From assembly GCA_034436375.1 (NCBI GenBank), contig DAOTVS010000171.1, positions 1 to 36,006 of the forward strand: DNA of 36,006 bases, in the 5' to 3' direction. Below the pieces are notes generated by a model that saw only the letters and a list, made by a program, of their open reading frames with translations, was not told the DNA's origin and ran no database searches. Made by a program: the position numbers and the translations under genes. Source of the DNA: DAOTVS01 sp034436375. Its GTDB lineage: Bacteria > Chloroflexota > Anaerolineae > SpSt-313. Below are positions 18,702 through 26,986 of this stretch, piece after piece (the stretch's first letter is position 1; the number at the start of each line of letters is the position of its first letter).

Positions 18702-18730
18702 TTGCATTGGGCGCTCCATCGTGCTATAAT
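18702..18730 (+). promoter_or_regulatory. Sigma70 promoter of tRNA-His
   Basis: TTGCAT (18702-18707) and TATAAT (18725-18730) are separated by exactly 17 bases. The predicted start of transcription falls 3-5 bases before the tRNA, leaving a very short 5' leader. It is divergent from the ppdK promoter 60 bases away. Confidence 0.85.
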
Positions 18731-18740
18731 GTTGCCGCTT

Positions 18741-18815
18741 GGTGAGCGTAGCCGAGTGGTCCAAGGCATCTGGTTGTGGCCCAGAAGACCGAGGGTTCGA
18801 ATCCCTCCGCTCACC
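18741..18815 (+). tRNA. tRNA-His (anticodon GTG)
   Basis: A complete cloverleaf. The acceptor strands GTGAGCG and CGCTCAC pair fully. G-1 at 18741 opposes C73 at 18815, the identity pair specific to tRNA-His and encoded here in the DNA. The anticodon stem TCTGG/CCAGA encloses loop TTGTGGC with anticodon GTG at 18776-18778. The T arm is GAGGG-TTCGAAT-CCCTC. The 3' CCA is not encoded (CCC follows the acceptor stem), so it must be added. The gene has its own promoter and terminator. Confidence 0.97.
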
Positions 18816-18821
18816 CCTTTT

Positions 18822-18851
18822 GGGGAGCCTAATTTGGGCTCCCCTTTTTTT
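18822..18851 (+). terminator. Intrinsic terminator of tRNA-His
   Basis: The stem GGGGAGCC / GGCTCCCC with a short loop is followed by seven T residues, starting only 7 bases after the mature tRNA 3' end. Confidence 0.9.
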
Positions 18852-18853
18852 GT

Positions 18854-18897
18854 ACACAAGAGCCCCGAAAGTGCTACGACTTTCGGGGCTCTTGTGT
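18854..18897. repeat. Perfect 19-bp inverted repeat (strong hairpin)
   Basis: The arms 18854-18872 and 18879-18897 are perfectly complementary and enclose a six-base loop (GCTACG). The core GAGCCCCGAAAGT resembles other hairpins in this window that contain GAGCCCC/GGGGCTC (6149-6187 and 28649-28687). It begins just three bases after the T-run of the tRNA terminator and has no T-run of its own on either strand. It may be a backup terminator or a member of an interspersed hairpin family. Confidence 0.8.
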
Positions 18898-19123
18898 CGC
18901 CTGGAGCGCGCTTTGTTACTCAGGCTCATCTGGTACGGTTATTGCCACGCTTGTGGCGAGGTCGTTGCGTGCAAAGGGGGCTATGGGCAAAGAGAGGTCG
19001 GATGGGGGAGACCGAGGACGCACTCTGGAACTGGAACGTGAGGAAGAAGAGAGGCAGACGCCCAGCCTGGCCAACCCGCTGCTGGAAGCGGACGAAGTGG
19101 CCGGCCGTGGTGTGGAGGTCCCC

Positions 19124-20347
19124 ATGGAGTTCCAGACGCGACGCATCACGCTGGCGCGTAGCCTGTCGTCGCTCCGGTACCGTGATTTCCGGCTCTATTC
19201 TGGCGGGCAGATCGTCTCATTGATCGGCACCTGGATGCAGATTGTGGCCCAGAACTGGTTGGTGCTGGAGCTGACAAATTCCCCCTTGATCTTGGGGATA
19301 CTTTCCGCACTGCAGTTTTTGCCCATTCTGGTCCTTTCCGTCTTTGGCGGCGTCATTGCCGACCGGATGCCGAAACGCCAGCTGTTGCTATTGACCCAGT
19401 CTGCCTCGCTGGTGTTGGCCTTGGTGCTGGCCACGCTGGTTCAAACCGGCCTGGTGACGATCGGCAGTGTGTTGATATTGGCGGTGCTCCTGGGCATGGT
19501 GAACGCGGTGGACATGCCGACGCGGCAGGCATTTGTCGTGGAGCTTGTAGGCCCGGCGGATTTACGCAATGCCATTGCCCTGAATTCGGCCGTCTTTAAC
19601 TCGGCGCGGCTGGTGGGCCCGGCCGTGGCCGGGGCAGCCATTGGTGTAATCGGTATCGCGGGCGCCTTTTACCTGAACGCGGTCAGCTTTGTGGCCGCTA
19701 TTGGCACGCTTGCGGCGATGCAGGCGGGGCGACTGGCGCGCGGGGGGCCGGCAAGCTCCATCAGCCAGGATCTGCGTGAAGGCCTGGCCTACGTGGCGCG
19801 CACGCGCGCCGTTTGGCTGACTATCCTGCTGGTGGCGTTGGTCGGCACCTTTGCCATGAATCTGAATGTGCAGGTACCAGTGCTGGCGCGCGATGTGCTC
19901 GGGGTGGGCGCTGCTGGCTATGGACTCTTGAGTGCTGCCTCTGGCGCAGGCTCCCTGATTGCGGCACTGCTGCTGGCATCGCTCAGCCGCGCGCCGCGCA
20001 CACAATCGCTCCTGGTATCTGCCGCTGTGGCTGGGGTGCTGGAGATCGGCCTGGCCGTGGCGCGCCAATTCGCCGTGGCGGCGGCATTGCTCGCGGGCGT
20101 AGGGTTTGCACTGATCTATTTCACCACTCTGGCCAATACCGTGATCCAAACCTCCAGCCCCGACGAGTTGCGGGGGCGTGTCATGAGCGTTTATGCTACC
20201 GTATTTGCCGGCACGACCCCCATCGGCAGCCTTTTCGCAGGTGGGCTGATGGAGGTCAGTGTGGGCTTGTCCTTTGCTGCCGGAGGGATCATCAGTCTGC
20301 TCTCTGCGCTCCTGGGATATACTCTGAGTTCGCGCAGCCGGAAGTGA
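19124..20347 (+). CDS. MFS transporter (MFS_3 / EntS-like exporter)
   Basis: A 407-residue inner-membrane protein with about twelve hydrophobic segments. The N-terminal LRYRDFRLYSGGQIVSLIGTWMQIVAQNWLVLELTNSP and the loop GGVIADRMPKRQLLLL (the family's G-x-x-D-R motif) mark the MFS_3 group, which includes the enterobactin exporter EntS and drug exporters. SSPDELRGRVMSVYATVFAGTTPIGSLFAGGL is the matching second-half motif. Start 19124 has GGAGG five bases upstream. The frame remains open to an ATG at 18983, which would add about 47 charged residues and cannot be excluded. The following ABC exporter is on the same strand 109 bp downstream, and the two may be co-expressed efflux systems. The substrate is unknown. 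Confidence 0.85.
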   Translation: MEFQTRRITLARSLSSLRYRDFRLYSGGQIVSLIGTWMQIVAQNWLVLELTNSPLILGILSALQFLPILVLSVFGGVIADRMPKRQLLLLTQSASLVLALVLATLVQTGLVTIGSVLILAVLLGMVNAVDMPTRQAFVVELVGPADLRNAIALNSAVFNSARLVGPAVAGAAIGVIGIAGAFYLNAVSFVAAIGTLAAMQAGRLARGGPASSISQDLREGLAYVARTRAVWLTILLVALVGTFAMNLNVQVPVLARDVLGVGAAGYGLLSAASGAGSLIAALLLASLSRAPRTQSLLVSAAVAGVLEIGLAVARQFAVAAALLAGVGFALIYFTTLANTVIQTSSPDELRGRVMSVYATVFAGTTPIGSLFAGGLMEVSVGLSFAAGGIISLLSALLGYTLSSRSRK

Positions 20348-20456
20348 GCGCAAAGATCACAACATTTTGACAGGCTGGCAAGTTCATCCTATCCTAAGCG
20401 TTGCCTGTGCCCCTGTGAGCGGCGCCGGACTCTCTCCGTCAATGAAGGACTGGCTC

Positions 20457-22316
20457 ATGCAGACCCTGAGATTTGTCTTTGCCTTTGCCCGCAAGTACAA
20501 GGCATCCCTCGGCGTTACTATTGCGAGCATGATCCTGTTGGTTGGGGTGCAGTTGGCGACCCCCTGGGTCATCAAAGTTCTGGTCTCTGCCGTCACCGCA
20601 AGTGTGTGGGACGCAGCCTCGCAGTCGCTGATTACCCGGCTTTCAATTCTCCTATTGGCCCTCTACCTGGCGCGTGGTGTCCTGACTTTTGCCCGGAGCT
20701 ATATGTCGCATGTGGCGGGCTGGGGCGTGGTGGCCGACACGCGACAGCTCGTCTATGAGCATCTGCAGAAACTGTCTCTGCGCTTCTATGCCGACAAGCA
20801 GACCGGCCAGCTCATGTCACGCATGATCAACGACACAGACCTGTTCGAAGCGCTGATCGCCCATGCCGTGCCCGATGTGCTGGTCAATGTGCTGACACTG
20901 ATTGGCGTCAGCATTGTGCTCGTGCAGATGAACTGGGTGCTCATGTTGCTCAGCCTTATACCGATCCCTTTTGTGGTCCTGTCGATGCGCAGTTATGCGT
21001 ATTATGTGCGGCCGGCCTTTCGTGAGCGGCAGAAGAAATTGGCGGAACTCAATGCGAGCCTCAACGACAACTTGCTGGGGATCCGTGAGATCAAGGCTTT
21101 CAACCAGGAGGACCGTGAGGCCCTGCGCATGAACAGGCACATCCTGAATTATCGGGATGCCATGCTCAAGGCCTTGCGCTTGATGGCTACCTTCCAGCCG
21201 TTTGTCGAGTTTACCTCCTCTCTGGGCACGATCGTCATCCTATACTTTGGGGGGCAACTGGCATTCAAGAAGGTGTTGCCCATCGGCGATCTGGTTGCCT
21301 TTTTCCTCTACCTCGACATGTTCTATGCCCCGGTGCGGAACCTGAGCGGCGCCTGGGAGAACGTCCAGCAGGCCCTGGCCGGCGCCGACCGCGTGTCGGA
21401 GCTGTTGGAGGAGCAGCCGGAAGTGGCCAAGCACCCTGGCTCGATCGAGTTGCCCGGCCGGGCCCGGGGCGCCATTCGCTTCCAGGACGTGACCTTTGCT
21501 TATAACGAAGGTGATACAGTGCTGGAGCACATCAACCTCGATGTGCCGGCCAACAGTATGGTGGCTTTGGTCGGGCCAACGGGGGTGGGCAAGACGACAC
21601 TGGCCAGCCTGATCCCGCGCTTTTACGATGTATCGTCCGGCGTGATTACATTGGATGGGCACGATATCCGCGACATCACTCTGCGCAGTCTGCGCCGGCA
21701 GGTGAGTATTGTACTGCAGGATGTCTTCCTCTTCCACGGCACGGTGCGGGAGAATATCCTCTTTGGCCGCCCGGATGCTACGGAAGAGGAGGTGCTGGAG
21801 GCGGCTCGCGTGGCGAACGCCATGGAGTTTGTGGAGCAGTTGCCGCAGGGCTTTGACACCGTGATTGGTGAGCGCGGAGTGAAGCTGTCGGGTGGACAGA
21901 AGCAGCGACTGGCGATTGCGCGTGCGGTGCTCAAGGATGCGCCGATTCTGATCCTCGATGAGGCCACATCGTCGGTCGACACCGAGACCGAGCTGCTGAT
22001 TCAGGAGGCGCTGGAGCGACTGATGGTAGGGCGTACGACGCTCATCATCGCCCACCGCTTGTCTACAGTGCGCAGGGCCGATATTATTGTTGTGCTCGAA
22101 GGCAAACACATCGCAGAGATGGGCACCCATGAGGAATTGATGGCCCGCGACGGGCTCTACAGGCGCCTGAATGAGATCCAAACGAGAGTGAACCTGCCGC
22201 CGGATGTCGATGAGCATCCGGTGGGGCGGCGTGTGGAGGGCGATGGAGACCGGAGGGGACATGACCGGCCAGCAACAACCCTCGGCAGCGTTGCGTCCAG
22301 CCTAGCAGCTGAATAG
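20457..22316 (+). CDS. ABC exporter, fused membrane and ATPase domains
   Basis: A 619-residue half-transporter of the MsbA/MDR type that works as a dimer in the cytoplasmic membrane. Six transmembrane helices occupy about residues 15-310. The ATPase follows: Walker A GPTGVGKTT (373-381), Q-loop at VLQDVFLFHGTVRENILFG (419-437), signature LSGGQKQRLAIARA (477-490), Walker B ILILDEATSSVD (497-508) and H-loop AHRLSTV (532-538). All catalytic residues are present. The ATG at 20457 has AAGGA seven bases upstream; an ATG 15 bases earlier (20442) has no ribosome site. The C-terminal tail (about 50 residues, PPDVDEHPVGRRVEGDGDRRGHDRP) is polar and not part of the fold. The cargo (lipid, peptide or drug) cannot be read. 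Confidence 0.9.
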   Translation: MQTLRFVFAFARKYKASLGVTIASMILLVGVQLATPWVIKVLVSAVTASVWDAASQSLITRLSILLLALYLARGVLTFARSYMSHVAGWGVVADTRQLVYEHLQKLSLRFYADKQTGQLMSRMINDTDLFEALIAHAVPDVLVNVLTLIGVSIVLVQMNWVLMLLSLIPIPFVVLSMRSYAYYVRPAFRERQKKLAELNASLNDNLLGIREIKAFNQEDREALRMNRHILNYRDAMLKALRLMATFQPFVEFTSSLGTIVILYFGGQLAFKKVLPIGDLVAFFLYLDMFYAPVRNLSGAWENVQQALAGADRVSELLEEQPEVAKHPGSIELPGRARGAIRFQDVTFAYNEGDTVLEHINLDVPANSMVALVGPTGVGKTTLASLIPRFYDVSSGVITLDGHDIRDITLRSLRRQVSIVLQDVFLFHGTVRENILFGRPDATEEEVLEAARVANAMEFVEQLPQGFDTVIGERGVKLSGGQKQRLAIARAVLKDAPILILDEATSSVDTETELLIQEALERLMVGRTTLIIAHRLSTVRRADIIVVLEGKHIAEMGTHEELMARDGLYRRLNEIQTRVNLPPDVDEHPVGRRVEGDGDRRGHDRPATTLGSVASSLAAE

Positions 22317-22318
22317 TA

Positions 22319-22348
22319 TTGGACGCTATTCCGGCGCAAGAGTATAAT
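22319..22348 (+). promoter_or_regulatory. Promoter of the glycine cleavage operon
   Basis: TTGGAC (22319-22324) and TATAAT (22343-22348) are separated by 18 bases. The -35 begins three bases after the stop codon of the ABC gene. The leader before the gcvT ATG is only about 20 bases, too short for a glycine riboswitch, so any glycine control must act otherwise. Confidence 0.8.
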
Positions 22349-22375
22349 GCACTCGGGCAAGTCAAGGAGGATTAC

Positions 22376-23473
22376 ATGGCCAGACAGACAGAGTTGTACT
22401 CGCGTCACGAAGCGTTAGGTGGCCGGATCGTCGAGTTTGCTGGTTGGCTACTCCCCGTCCAATACCCCTCAGGTCCCCTTGAAGAGCACCACACTGTGCG
22501 CCGGGCCGCTGGGCTGTTTGACATAGACCACATGGGGCAAGTGGTGGTCAAGGGGCCGGAAGCTCTCCAGTTCTTGCAGCGCGTAGTTACCATGGATGTG
22601 TCGCAGATGGCCATGGGAGAGGCGCATTACTCGTTGATATGCTATGAGGATGGGGGCATTGTGGATGACATCTTTATCTACCGCCTCCCAGACCGCTACT
22701 TTATCGCCATCAATGCCGCCAATACGGATAAAGACTATCTCTGGTTCCGCTATCAGATGGGGCGCAGCAAGGTGACGGTCGACAATGTGTCGGAAGAAAC
22801 CTACATGCTGGCGCTCCAGGGCCCCAAGGCGGCGGCCATCCTGCAGCAGCTGACCCCGGCGCGACTCGAGCAGATGCCCTACCATCGGGCCACCGAAAAC
22901 CAGGTTGCCGGCGTGCCGACCCTCATTGGCCGCACCGGCTATACGGGTGAAGATGGCTTTGAGCTGTTCTTCCCGCGTGAAAAGGCGCAGTGGCTCTGGG
23001 ACCGGATCATGGAGGTAGGTGCTCCGCTGGGGCTCAAGCCCATCGGCCTCGCGGCGCGCGACAGCTTGCGCTTCGAAGCCAAGATGCCCCTCTATGGGCA
23101 GGAGATCAGCGCCACCATCAATCCCATCCAGGCTGGCTTGAGTTGGGCTGTAGCTTTCGGCAAGGATGAGTTTGTTGGGCGCGGTGCGCTGCTCAAGGCC
23201 AAGCTGGAGGGCAGTGCCGTGCGCCTGGTGGGCCTCGAGATGATCGACCGCGGCGTGCCCCGGCATAATTATGCCGTGGCGCTGAACGGGCAGACGATCG
23301 GCGTGGTCACGACGGGTATGTACGCGCCGACTCTGGGCAAGTATCTGGCGCTGGCTTACGTGCCGAAGGAACAGGCTGCGCCTGGTACTGAAGTGCAGGT
23401 GATCATTCGCGGCGAGGCCAAACGAGCGCAGGTGGTCAAGACACCATTCTATACACCGGCCTATCGACGTTGA
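22376..23473 (+). CDS. gcvT: Glycine cleavage system T protein (aminomethyltransferase)
   Basis: A 365-residue enzyme that transfers the methylene group from the aminomethyl-lipoyl arm of GcvH to tetrahydrofolate and releases ammonia. The N-terminus ELYSRHEALGGRIVEFAGWLLPVQYPSGPLEEHHTVRRAAGLFDIDHMGQ is highly typical. The catalytic aspartate region is GGIVDDIFIYRL (about 93-104), and GLAARDSLRFEAKMPLYGQEI with PIQAGLSWAV are the second-domain folate motifs. AAGGAGG lies five bases before the ATG. It is the first gene of a four-gene operon (gcvT-gcvH-gcvPA-gcvPB). The lipoamide dehydrogenase (L protein) is not encoded in the window. Confidence 0.96.
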   Translation: MARQTELYSRHEALGGRIVEFAGWLLPVQYPSGPLEEHHTVRRAAGLFDIDHMGQVVVKGPEALQFLQRVVTMDVSQMAMGEAHYSLICYEDGGIVDDIFIYRLPDRYFIAINAANTDKDYLWFRYQMGRSKVTVDNVSEETYMLALQGPKAAAILQQLTPARLEQMPYHRATENQVAGVPTLIGRTGYTGEDGFELFFPREKAQWLWDRIMEVGAPLGLKPIGLAARDSLRFEAKMPLYGQEISATINPIQAGLSWAVAFGKDEFVGRGALLKAKLEGSAVRLVGLEMIDRGVPRHNYAVALNGQTIGVVTTGMYAPTLGKYLALAYVPKEQAAPGTEVQVIIRGEAKRAQVVKTPFYTPAYRR

Positions 23474-23520
23474 GTTGATGCTCAGAGACGTTATTGGAGC
23501 AGTGTACAGGAGGAATCCCC

Positions 23521-23916
23521 ATGAAGGTAGATAAGGCCAGTCGCTATACCCGCACGCACGAGTGGGTACGCCAGGAGGGCGCCGAGCTCGTCACGGGCAT
23601 CACGGATTATGCGCAAGAGCAGCTCTCGGATATTGTCTATGTCGAGCTGCCTGCTGTGGGGGAGCATTTCGACAAGGGCGAGGTGTACGGCGTGGTAGAG
23701 TCGGTCAAGGCGGCTTCTGACTGCTACATGCCTGTGGCCGGCACCGTTACGGCTGTCAACGATACCTTGGGCGACAGCCCCCAGCTGGTGAACGAGGACC
23801 CCTATCAGGGTGGGTGGTTCGTGCGCTTTACGCCTGACGACCCCAAGGCCATCGAAGCGCTCATGGATGCCGATGCGTACGAGAAGTATGCTGCTGCCTC
23901 GGAAGGAGCGCACTAA
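23521..23916 (+). CDS. gcvH: Glycine cleavage system H protein (lipoyl carrier)
   Basis: A 131-residue lipoyl-domain protein that shuttles the aminomethyl group between the P, T and L proteins. The lipoylated lysine is K63 in YGVVESVKAASDCYMPVAG, and the N-terminal YTRTHEWVRQEG and GITDYAQEQLSDIVYVELP are the canonical H-protein blocks. Length is normal. AGGAGG with suitable spacing precedes the ATG at 23521. Its TAA stop overlaps the gcvPA start by one base (TAATG), showing translational coupling. Confidence 0.97.
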   Translation: MKVDKASRYTRTHEWVRQEGAELVTGITDYAQEQLSDIVYVELPAVGEHFDKGEVYGVVESVKAASDCYMPVAGTVTAVNDTLGDSPQLVNEDPYQGGWFVRFTPDDPKAIEALMDADAYEKYAAASEGAH

Positions 23917-25280
23917 TGTCATCATACGTTCCCCATACCGACGCTGACCGTAAAGCAATGTTGGCGACGATTGGGGTGCGGTCCATTGACGATCTCTTTG
24001 CAGTGATCCCGCAAGCGGCCCGTGCGCCGCAGATTGATCTGCCAGAGCCGCTTTCAGAGGCGGAGGTGCTGCGGGAATTGCGGGAGATGAGTGAGGCCAA
24101 TGCCGACCTCGATCACTTTGCGACCTTTCTGGGCGCGGGAAGTTATTATCACTATGTGCCCAGTGTGGTGCAGCATGTCATCGGGCGATCCGAGTTCTAT
24201 ACGGCCTATACCCCTTACCAGCCTGAAGTGAGCCAGGGTACCCTGCAGACGATTTTCGAGTATCAGAGCATGATCTGCGGGTTGACGGGGATGGATGTCT
24301 CCAACGCCTCGCATTATGATGGCGCTACGGCGATGGCCGAGGCGGTGATTATGGCTATGAGCGTCACCCGGGGCAAGCGCCGTAAGGCTGTGATCTCGCC
24401 TACAGTGCATCCGGAGTACCGTCAGGTCGTGCGCACCTATACTCAAGGTATGGGCGTGCAAATTGTGGGCGATGAAGAGCGGGGCGCGGGCCCGGCTGCG
24501 CTTGCGCATCGGATCGATGCCGAGACGGCCTGCGTGATCGTACAGGTACCCGACTTTTATGGCCAGATGGAGGCGCCGAGCGCGTTGGCGGCGCTGGCCG
24601 AGGCGACGCACAGGGCGGGCGCGCTGTTCGTAGTGGCAGTGGATCCCATTTCCCTCGGTCTGCTCAAGCCCCCGGCGGATTATGGTGCCGATGTTGTGGT
24701 GGGCGAGGGGCAATCCCTTGGGCTTGATCCCAGCTTTGGCGGGCCTTACCTCGGCTTCTTTGCCTGCCGTGAGGCCTATGTGCGACGCATGGCTGGGCGC
24801 CTGGTGGGAGAGACGGTGGATGGCCAGGGGCGGCGCGGCTATGTGTTGACCCTGGCGACGCGTGAGCAGCACATCCGCCGAGAGCGCGCCACTTCGAACA
24901 TCTGCAGCAATGAGGCGCTGTGCGCCCTGGCGGCCGGTGTGTACCTGTCTGCTCTTGGCAAGCGAGGGCTGAGGCAGGTGGCCGAGCTGTGCTACCACAA
25001 GGCTCACTATGCGGCGCGCGAGATCGCGCAGGTGCCAGGGTTCTCTGTCTGGCAGGACAAGCCCTTCTTCAAAGAGTTTGTGGTGCGCTGTCCGCTGCCG
25101 GTGGAGGATATCAACGAGGCCCTGCTGGACTGGGATATCATCGGCGGGTACGACCTGGGTCAGGTCGATCCTGCCCTGGCGGATCATATGCTGCTTTGTG
25201 TTACGGAGATGAACACCCGGCAGCAGATCGACGATCTGGTGGCGGTGTTGCGGGGCCTGAGTGAAGGAGACCGGGAATGA
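23916..25280 (+). CDS. gcvPA: Glycine dehydrogenase (decarboxylating) subunit 1
   Basis: A 454-residue protein corresponding to the N-terminal half of the classical P protein, which with subunit 2 decarboxylates glycine using PLP. The start YVPHTDADRKAMLATIGVRSIDDLF, the block FLGAGSYYHYVPSVVQHVIGRSEFYTAYTPYQPEVSQGTLQTIFEYQSMICGLTGMDVSNASHYDGATA, and GGPYLGFFACRE...RRMAGRLVGETVD...GYVLTLATREQHIRRERATSNICSN are all family hallmarks. It lacks the PLP lysine, as expected for this subunit. Its stop overlaps the gcvPB start by four bases (ATGA). Confidence 0.96.
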   Translation: MSSYVPHTDADRKAMLATIGVRSIDDLFAVIPQAARAPQIDLPEPLSEAEVLRELREMSEANADLDHFATFLGAGSYYHYVPSVVQHVIGRSEFYTAYTPYQPEVSQGTLQTIFEYQSMICGLTGMDVSNASHYDGATAMAEAVIMAMSVTRGKRRKAVISPTVHPEYRQVVRTYTQGMGVQIVGDEERGAGPAALAHRIDAETACVIVQVPDFYGQMEAPSALAALAEATHRAGALFVVAVDPISLGLLKPPADYGADVVVGEGQSLGLDPSFGGPYLGFFACREAYVRRMAGRLVGETVDGQGRRGYVLTLATREQHIRRERATSNICSNEALCALAAGVYLSALGKRGLRQVAELCYHKAHYAAREIAQVPGFSVWQDKPFFKEFVVRCPLPVEDINEALLDWDIIGGYDLGQVDPALADHMLLCVTEMNTRQQIDDLVAVLRGLSEGDRE

Positions 25281-26776
25281 GTGAGCCCTTGATCTATGAG
25301 TTGAGCCGGCCGGGGCGCTCGGCCTGTTTCCTGCCCGATTCTGACGTGCCCGCCGCCGATCTGCCGGAGGAGTGGGTGCGCTCCGATGAGCCGCTTTTGC
25401 CCGAGGTGAGCGAGGTTGACCTCACGCGGCACTATGTGCGGCTGTCGCACCTGAACTATGGTGTGGATAGCGGGTTCTACCCGCTCGGGTCCTGCACCAT
25501 GAAGTATAATCCCAAGGTCAATGAGGAAGCAGCGCGTCTGCCGGGTTTTGCGCATACGCATCCTTACCAGCCAGAGGCGACCGTGCAAGGCAACCTGGAG
25601 CTGATGTATGCGCTCCAGCAGATGCTGCAGGCACTCAGTGGCTTTGCGGCGGTCAGCCTGCAGCCGGCAGCCGGGGCGCATGGCGAGTTTGCCGGTATCC
25701 TGGTCATGCGCGCCTATCATCTGGATCGGGGCGATAGCGGCCGCAACCGCATCCTGATCCCCGACTCGGCCCATGGTACGAACCCGGCCAGTACGACGAT
25801 GAGCGGGTTTGATGTGGTGCAGCTCAAGTCCGATGCGCGTGGCAACGTGGACCTCGACGATCTGCGCGCGCACCTGGATGAGCACGTGGTGGGCATGATG
25901 CTGACCAACCCCAACACCCTGGGCCTGTTCGATGAGCATTTGCAGGAAGTGGCGCGCCTGGTGCACGAGGCGGGTGGGCTGATGTATGGCGATGGCGCCA
26001 ACTTTAACGCTCTGATGGGCATCGCCAAGCCGGCGGAGCTCGGCTTTGACGTCATGCACTTTAACCTGCACAAGACCTTCTCGACCCCGCATGGTGGTGG
26101 CGGGCCGGGGGCGGGGCCGATTGGGGCAACCGCCGAATTGGCCAGGTTCCTGCCGGGGCCGCTGGTGGAGCTCTGTACGGACTGTGAGGGTGATGGGTGC
26201 CGTTGTGGCGAGGATGAGGATGAATGCGATGAGCCCCATGAGCACTTTCGCTTGGTTTGGCCCGAGTCCTCAATCGGCCGCATGAAGGCATTCTACGGCA
26301 ACTTTGGCATTCTGGTACGCGCCTATACCTACATCCGTATGCTGGGTGCGCAAGGGCTGCGCGAGTCGAGCGAGAGCGCCGTTCTGAACGCCAACTATTT
26401 GCAGGCGCGGCTCAAGCAAGTGTATCCCTTGCCCTATGATCGGAGTTGCATGCATGAATTCGTCCTGGAGGGGCGCATTGAGGGCGCACCGGATATCCGG
26501 GCGCTGGATATTTCCAAGCGTCTGATGGATTACGGCATGCACCCGCCGACCAACTATTTCCCGTTGATCGTGCACGAGGCGCTCATGATCGAGCCGACAG
26601 AGACGGAAAGCAAGGAAACGCTCGACAGCTTTGCCGATGCGCTCCTGAAGATCGCCGAGGAGGCTCGCACAGAGCCAGATCTGCTGCACGAAGCGCCGCA
26701 TACCACGCCGGTGGGCCGGCTGGACGAAGTGCGCGCAGCGCGTGAGCCTCGTCTGCGGTGGACGCCTGGGGCGTAA
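25277..26776 (+). CDS. gcvPB: Glycine dehydrogenase (decarboxylating) subunit 2, with a Cys-rich insertion
   Basis: A 499-residue PLP-binding subunit of the split glycine decarboxylase. The PLP lysine is K266 in MHFNLHKTFSTPHGGGGPGAGPIG. LGSCTMKYNPKVNE (70-83), LQPAAGAHGEFAGILVMRAYH and PDSAHGTNPASTTMSGF are family blocks, and GRMKAFYGNFGILVRAYTYI follows the active site. Between PGPLVEL and HFRLVWPESSIGR it carries an acidic, cysteine-rich segment with C300, C303, C308, C310, C317, H321 and H323, in a place where the usual proteins have a short unremarkable linker. That could bind a metal or form disulfides. The frame is intact, so this is a genuine insertion, not a frameshift. It is the last gene of the operon and is followed by the palindromic element at 26789. 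Confidence 0.95.
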   Translation: MSEPLIYELSRPGRSACFLPDSDVPAADLPEEWVRSDEPLLPEVSEVDLTRHYVRLSHLNYGVDSGFYPLGSCTMKYNPKVNEEAARLPGFAHTHPYQPEATVQGNLELMYALQQMLQALSGFAAVSLQPAAGAHGEFAGILVMRAYHLDRGDSGRNRILIPDSAHGTNPASTTMSGFDVVQLKSDARGNVDLDDLRAHLDEHVVGMMLTNPNTLGLFDEHLQEVARLVHEAGGLMYGDGANFNALMGIAKPAELGFDVMHFNLHKTFSTPHGGGGPGAGPIGATAELARFLPGPLVELCTDCEGDGCRCGEDEDECDEPHEHFRLVWPESSIGRMKAFYGNFGILVRAYTYIRMLGAQGLRESSESAVLNANYLQARLKQVYPLPYDRSCMHEFVLEGRIEGAPDIRALDISKRLMDYGMHPPTNYFPLIVHEALMIEPTETESKETLDSFADALLKIAEEARTEPDLLHEAPHTTPVGRLDEVRAAREPRLRWTPGA

Positions 26777-26788
26777 TGCGCAAAACGT

Positions 26789-26959
26789 AAGGTCGCTGTG
26801 GAGTGCAATAAGTAAACCGTAATAAGTAAGGTCGCCATCAGAGTGCCTGATGCTCTGTGCAGGCACTGGCGGCGCAGCTACCCTGAGAAGCAAAGGATGC
26901 TTCGAAATGGTGACGTTACTTATTACGGTTTACTTATTGCTGCAGGCCACAGCGACCTT
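26789..26959. mobile_element. MITE-like long imperfect palindrome
   Basis: The arms 26789-26838 and 26907-26959 are inverted copies over about 50 bp, including a perfect 23-bp block (26807-26829 against 26916-26938) and 13-bp ends AAGGTCGCTGTGG / CCACAGCGACCTT. Each 23-bp block itself contains a direct repeat of AATAAGTAA around ACCGT. The 68-bp centre holds two smaller hairpins (AGTGCCTG/CAGGCACT at 26842-26849 and 26860-26867; GAAGCA/TGCTTC at 26887-26892 and 26898-26903). The element has no coding capacity of its own and lies between gcvPB and the nucleotidyltransferase gene. No target-site duplication is obvious. It could be a miniature inverted-repeat transposon or a structured RNA/regulatory unit. 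Confidence 0.7.
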
Positions 26960-26986
26960 GTGCATCATGTATCGAGTGAGGTCATC

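Noticed and set aside
22349..22375. Glycine riboswitch before gcvT
   Set aside because: The leader from the predicted promoter is only about 20 bases, far too short for the aptamer.
26554..26893. Minus-strand open frames crossing the palindromic element
   Set aside because: They are antisense to the end of gcvPB and gain their length from the palindrome; no ribosome site.
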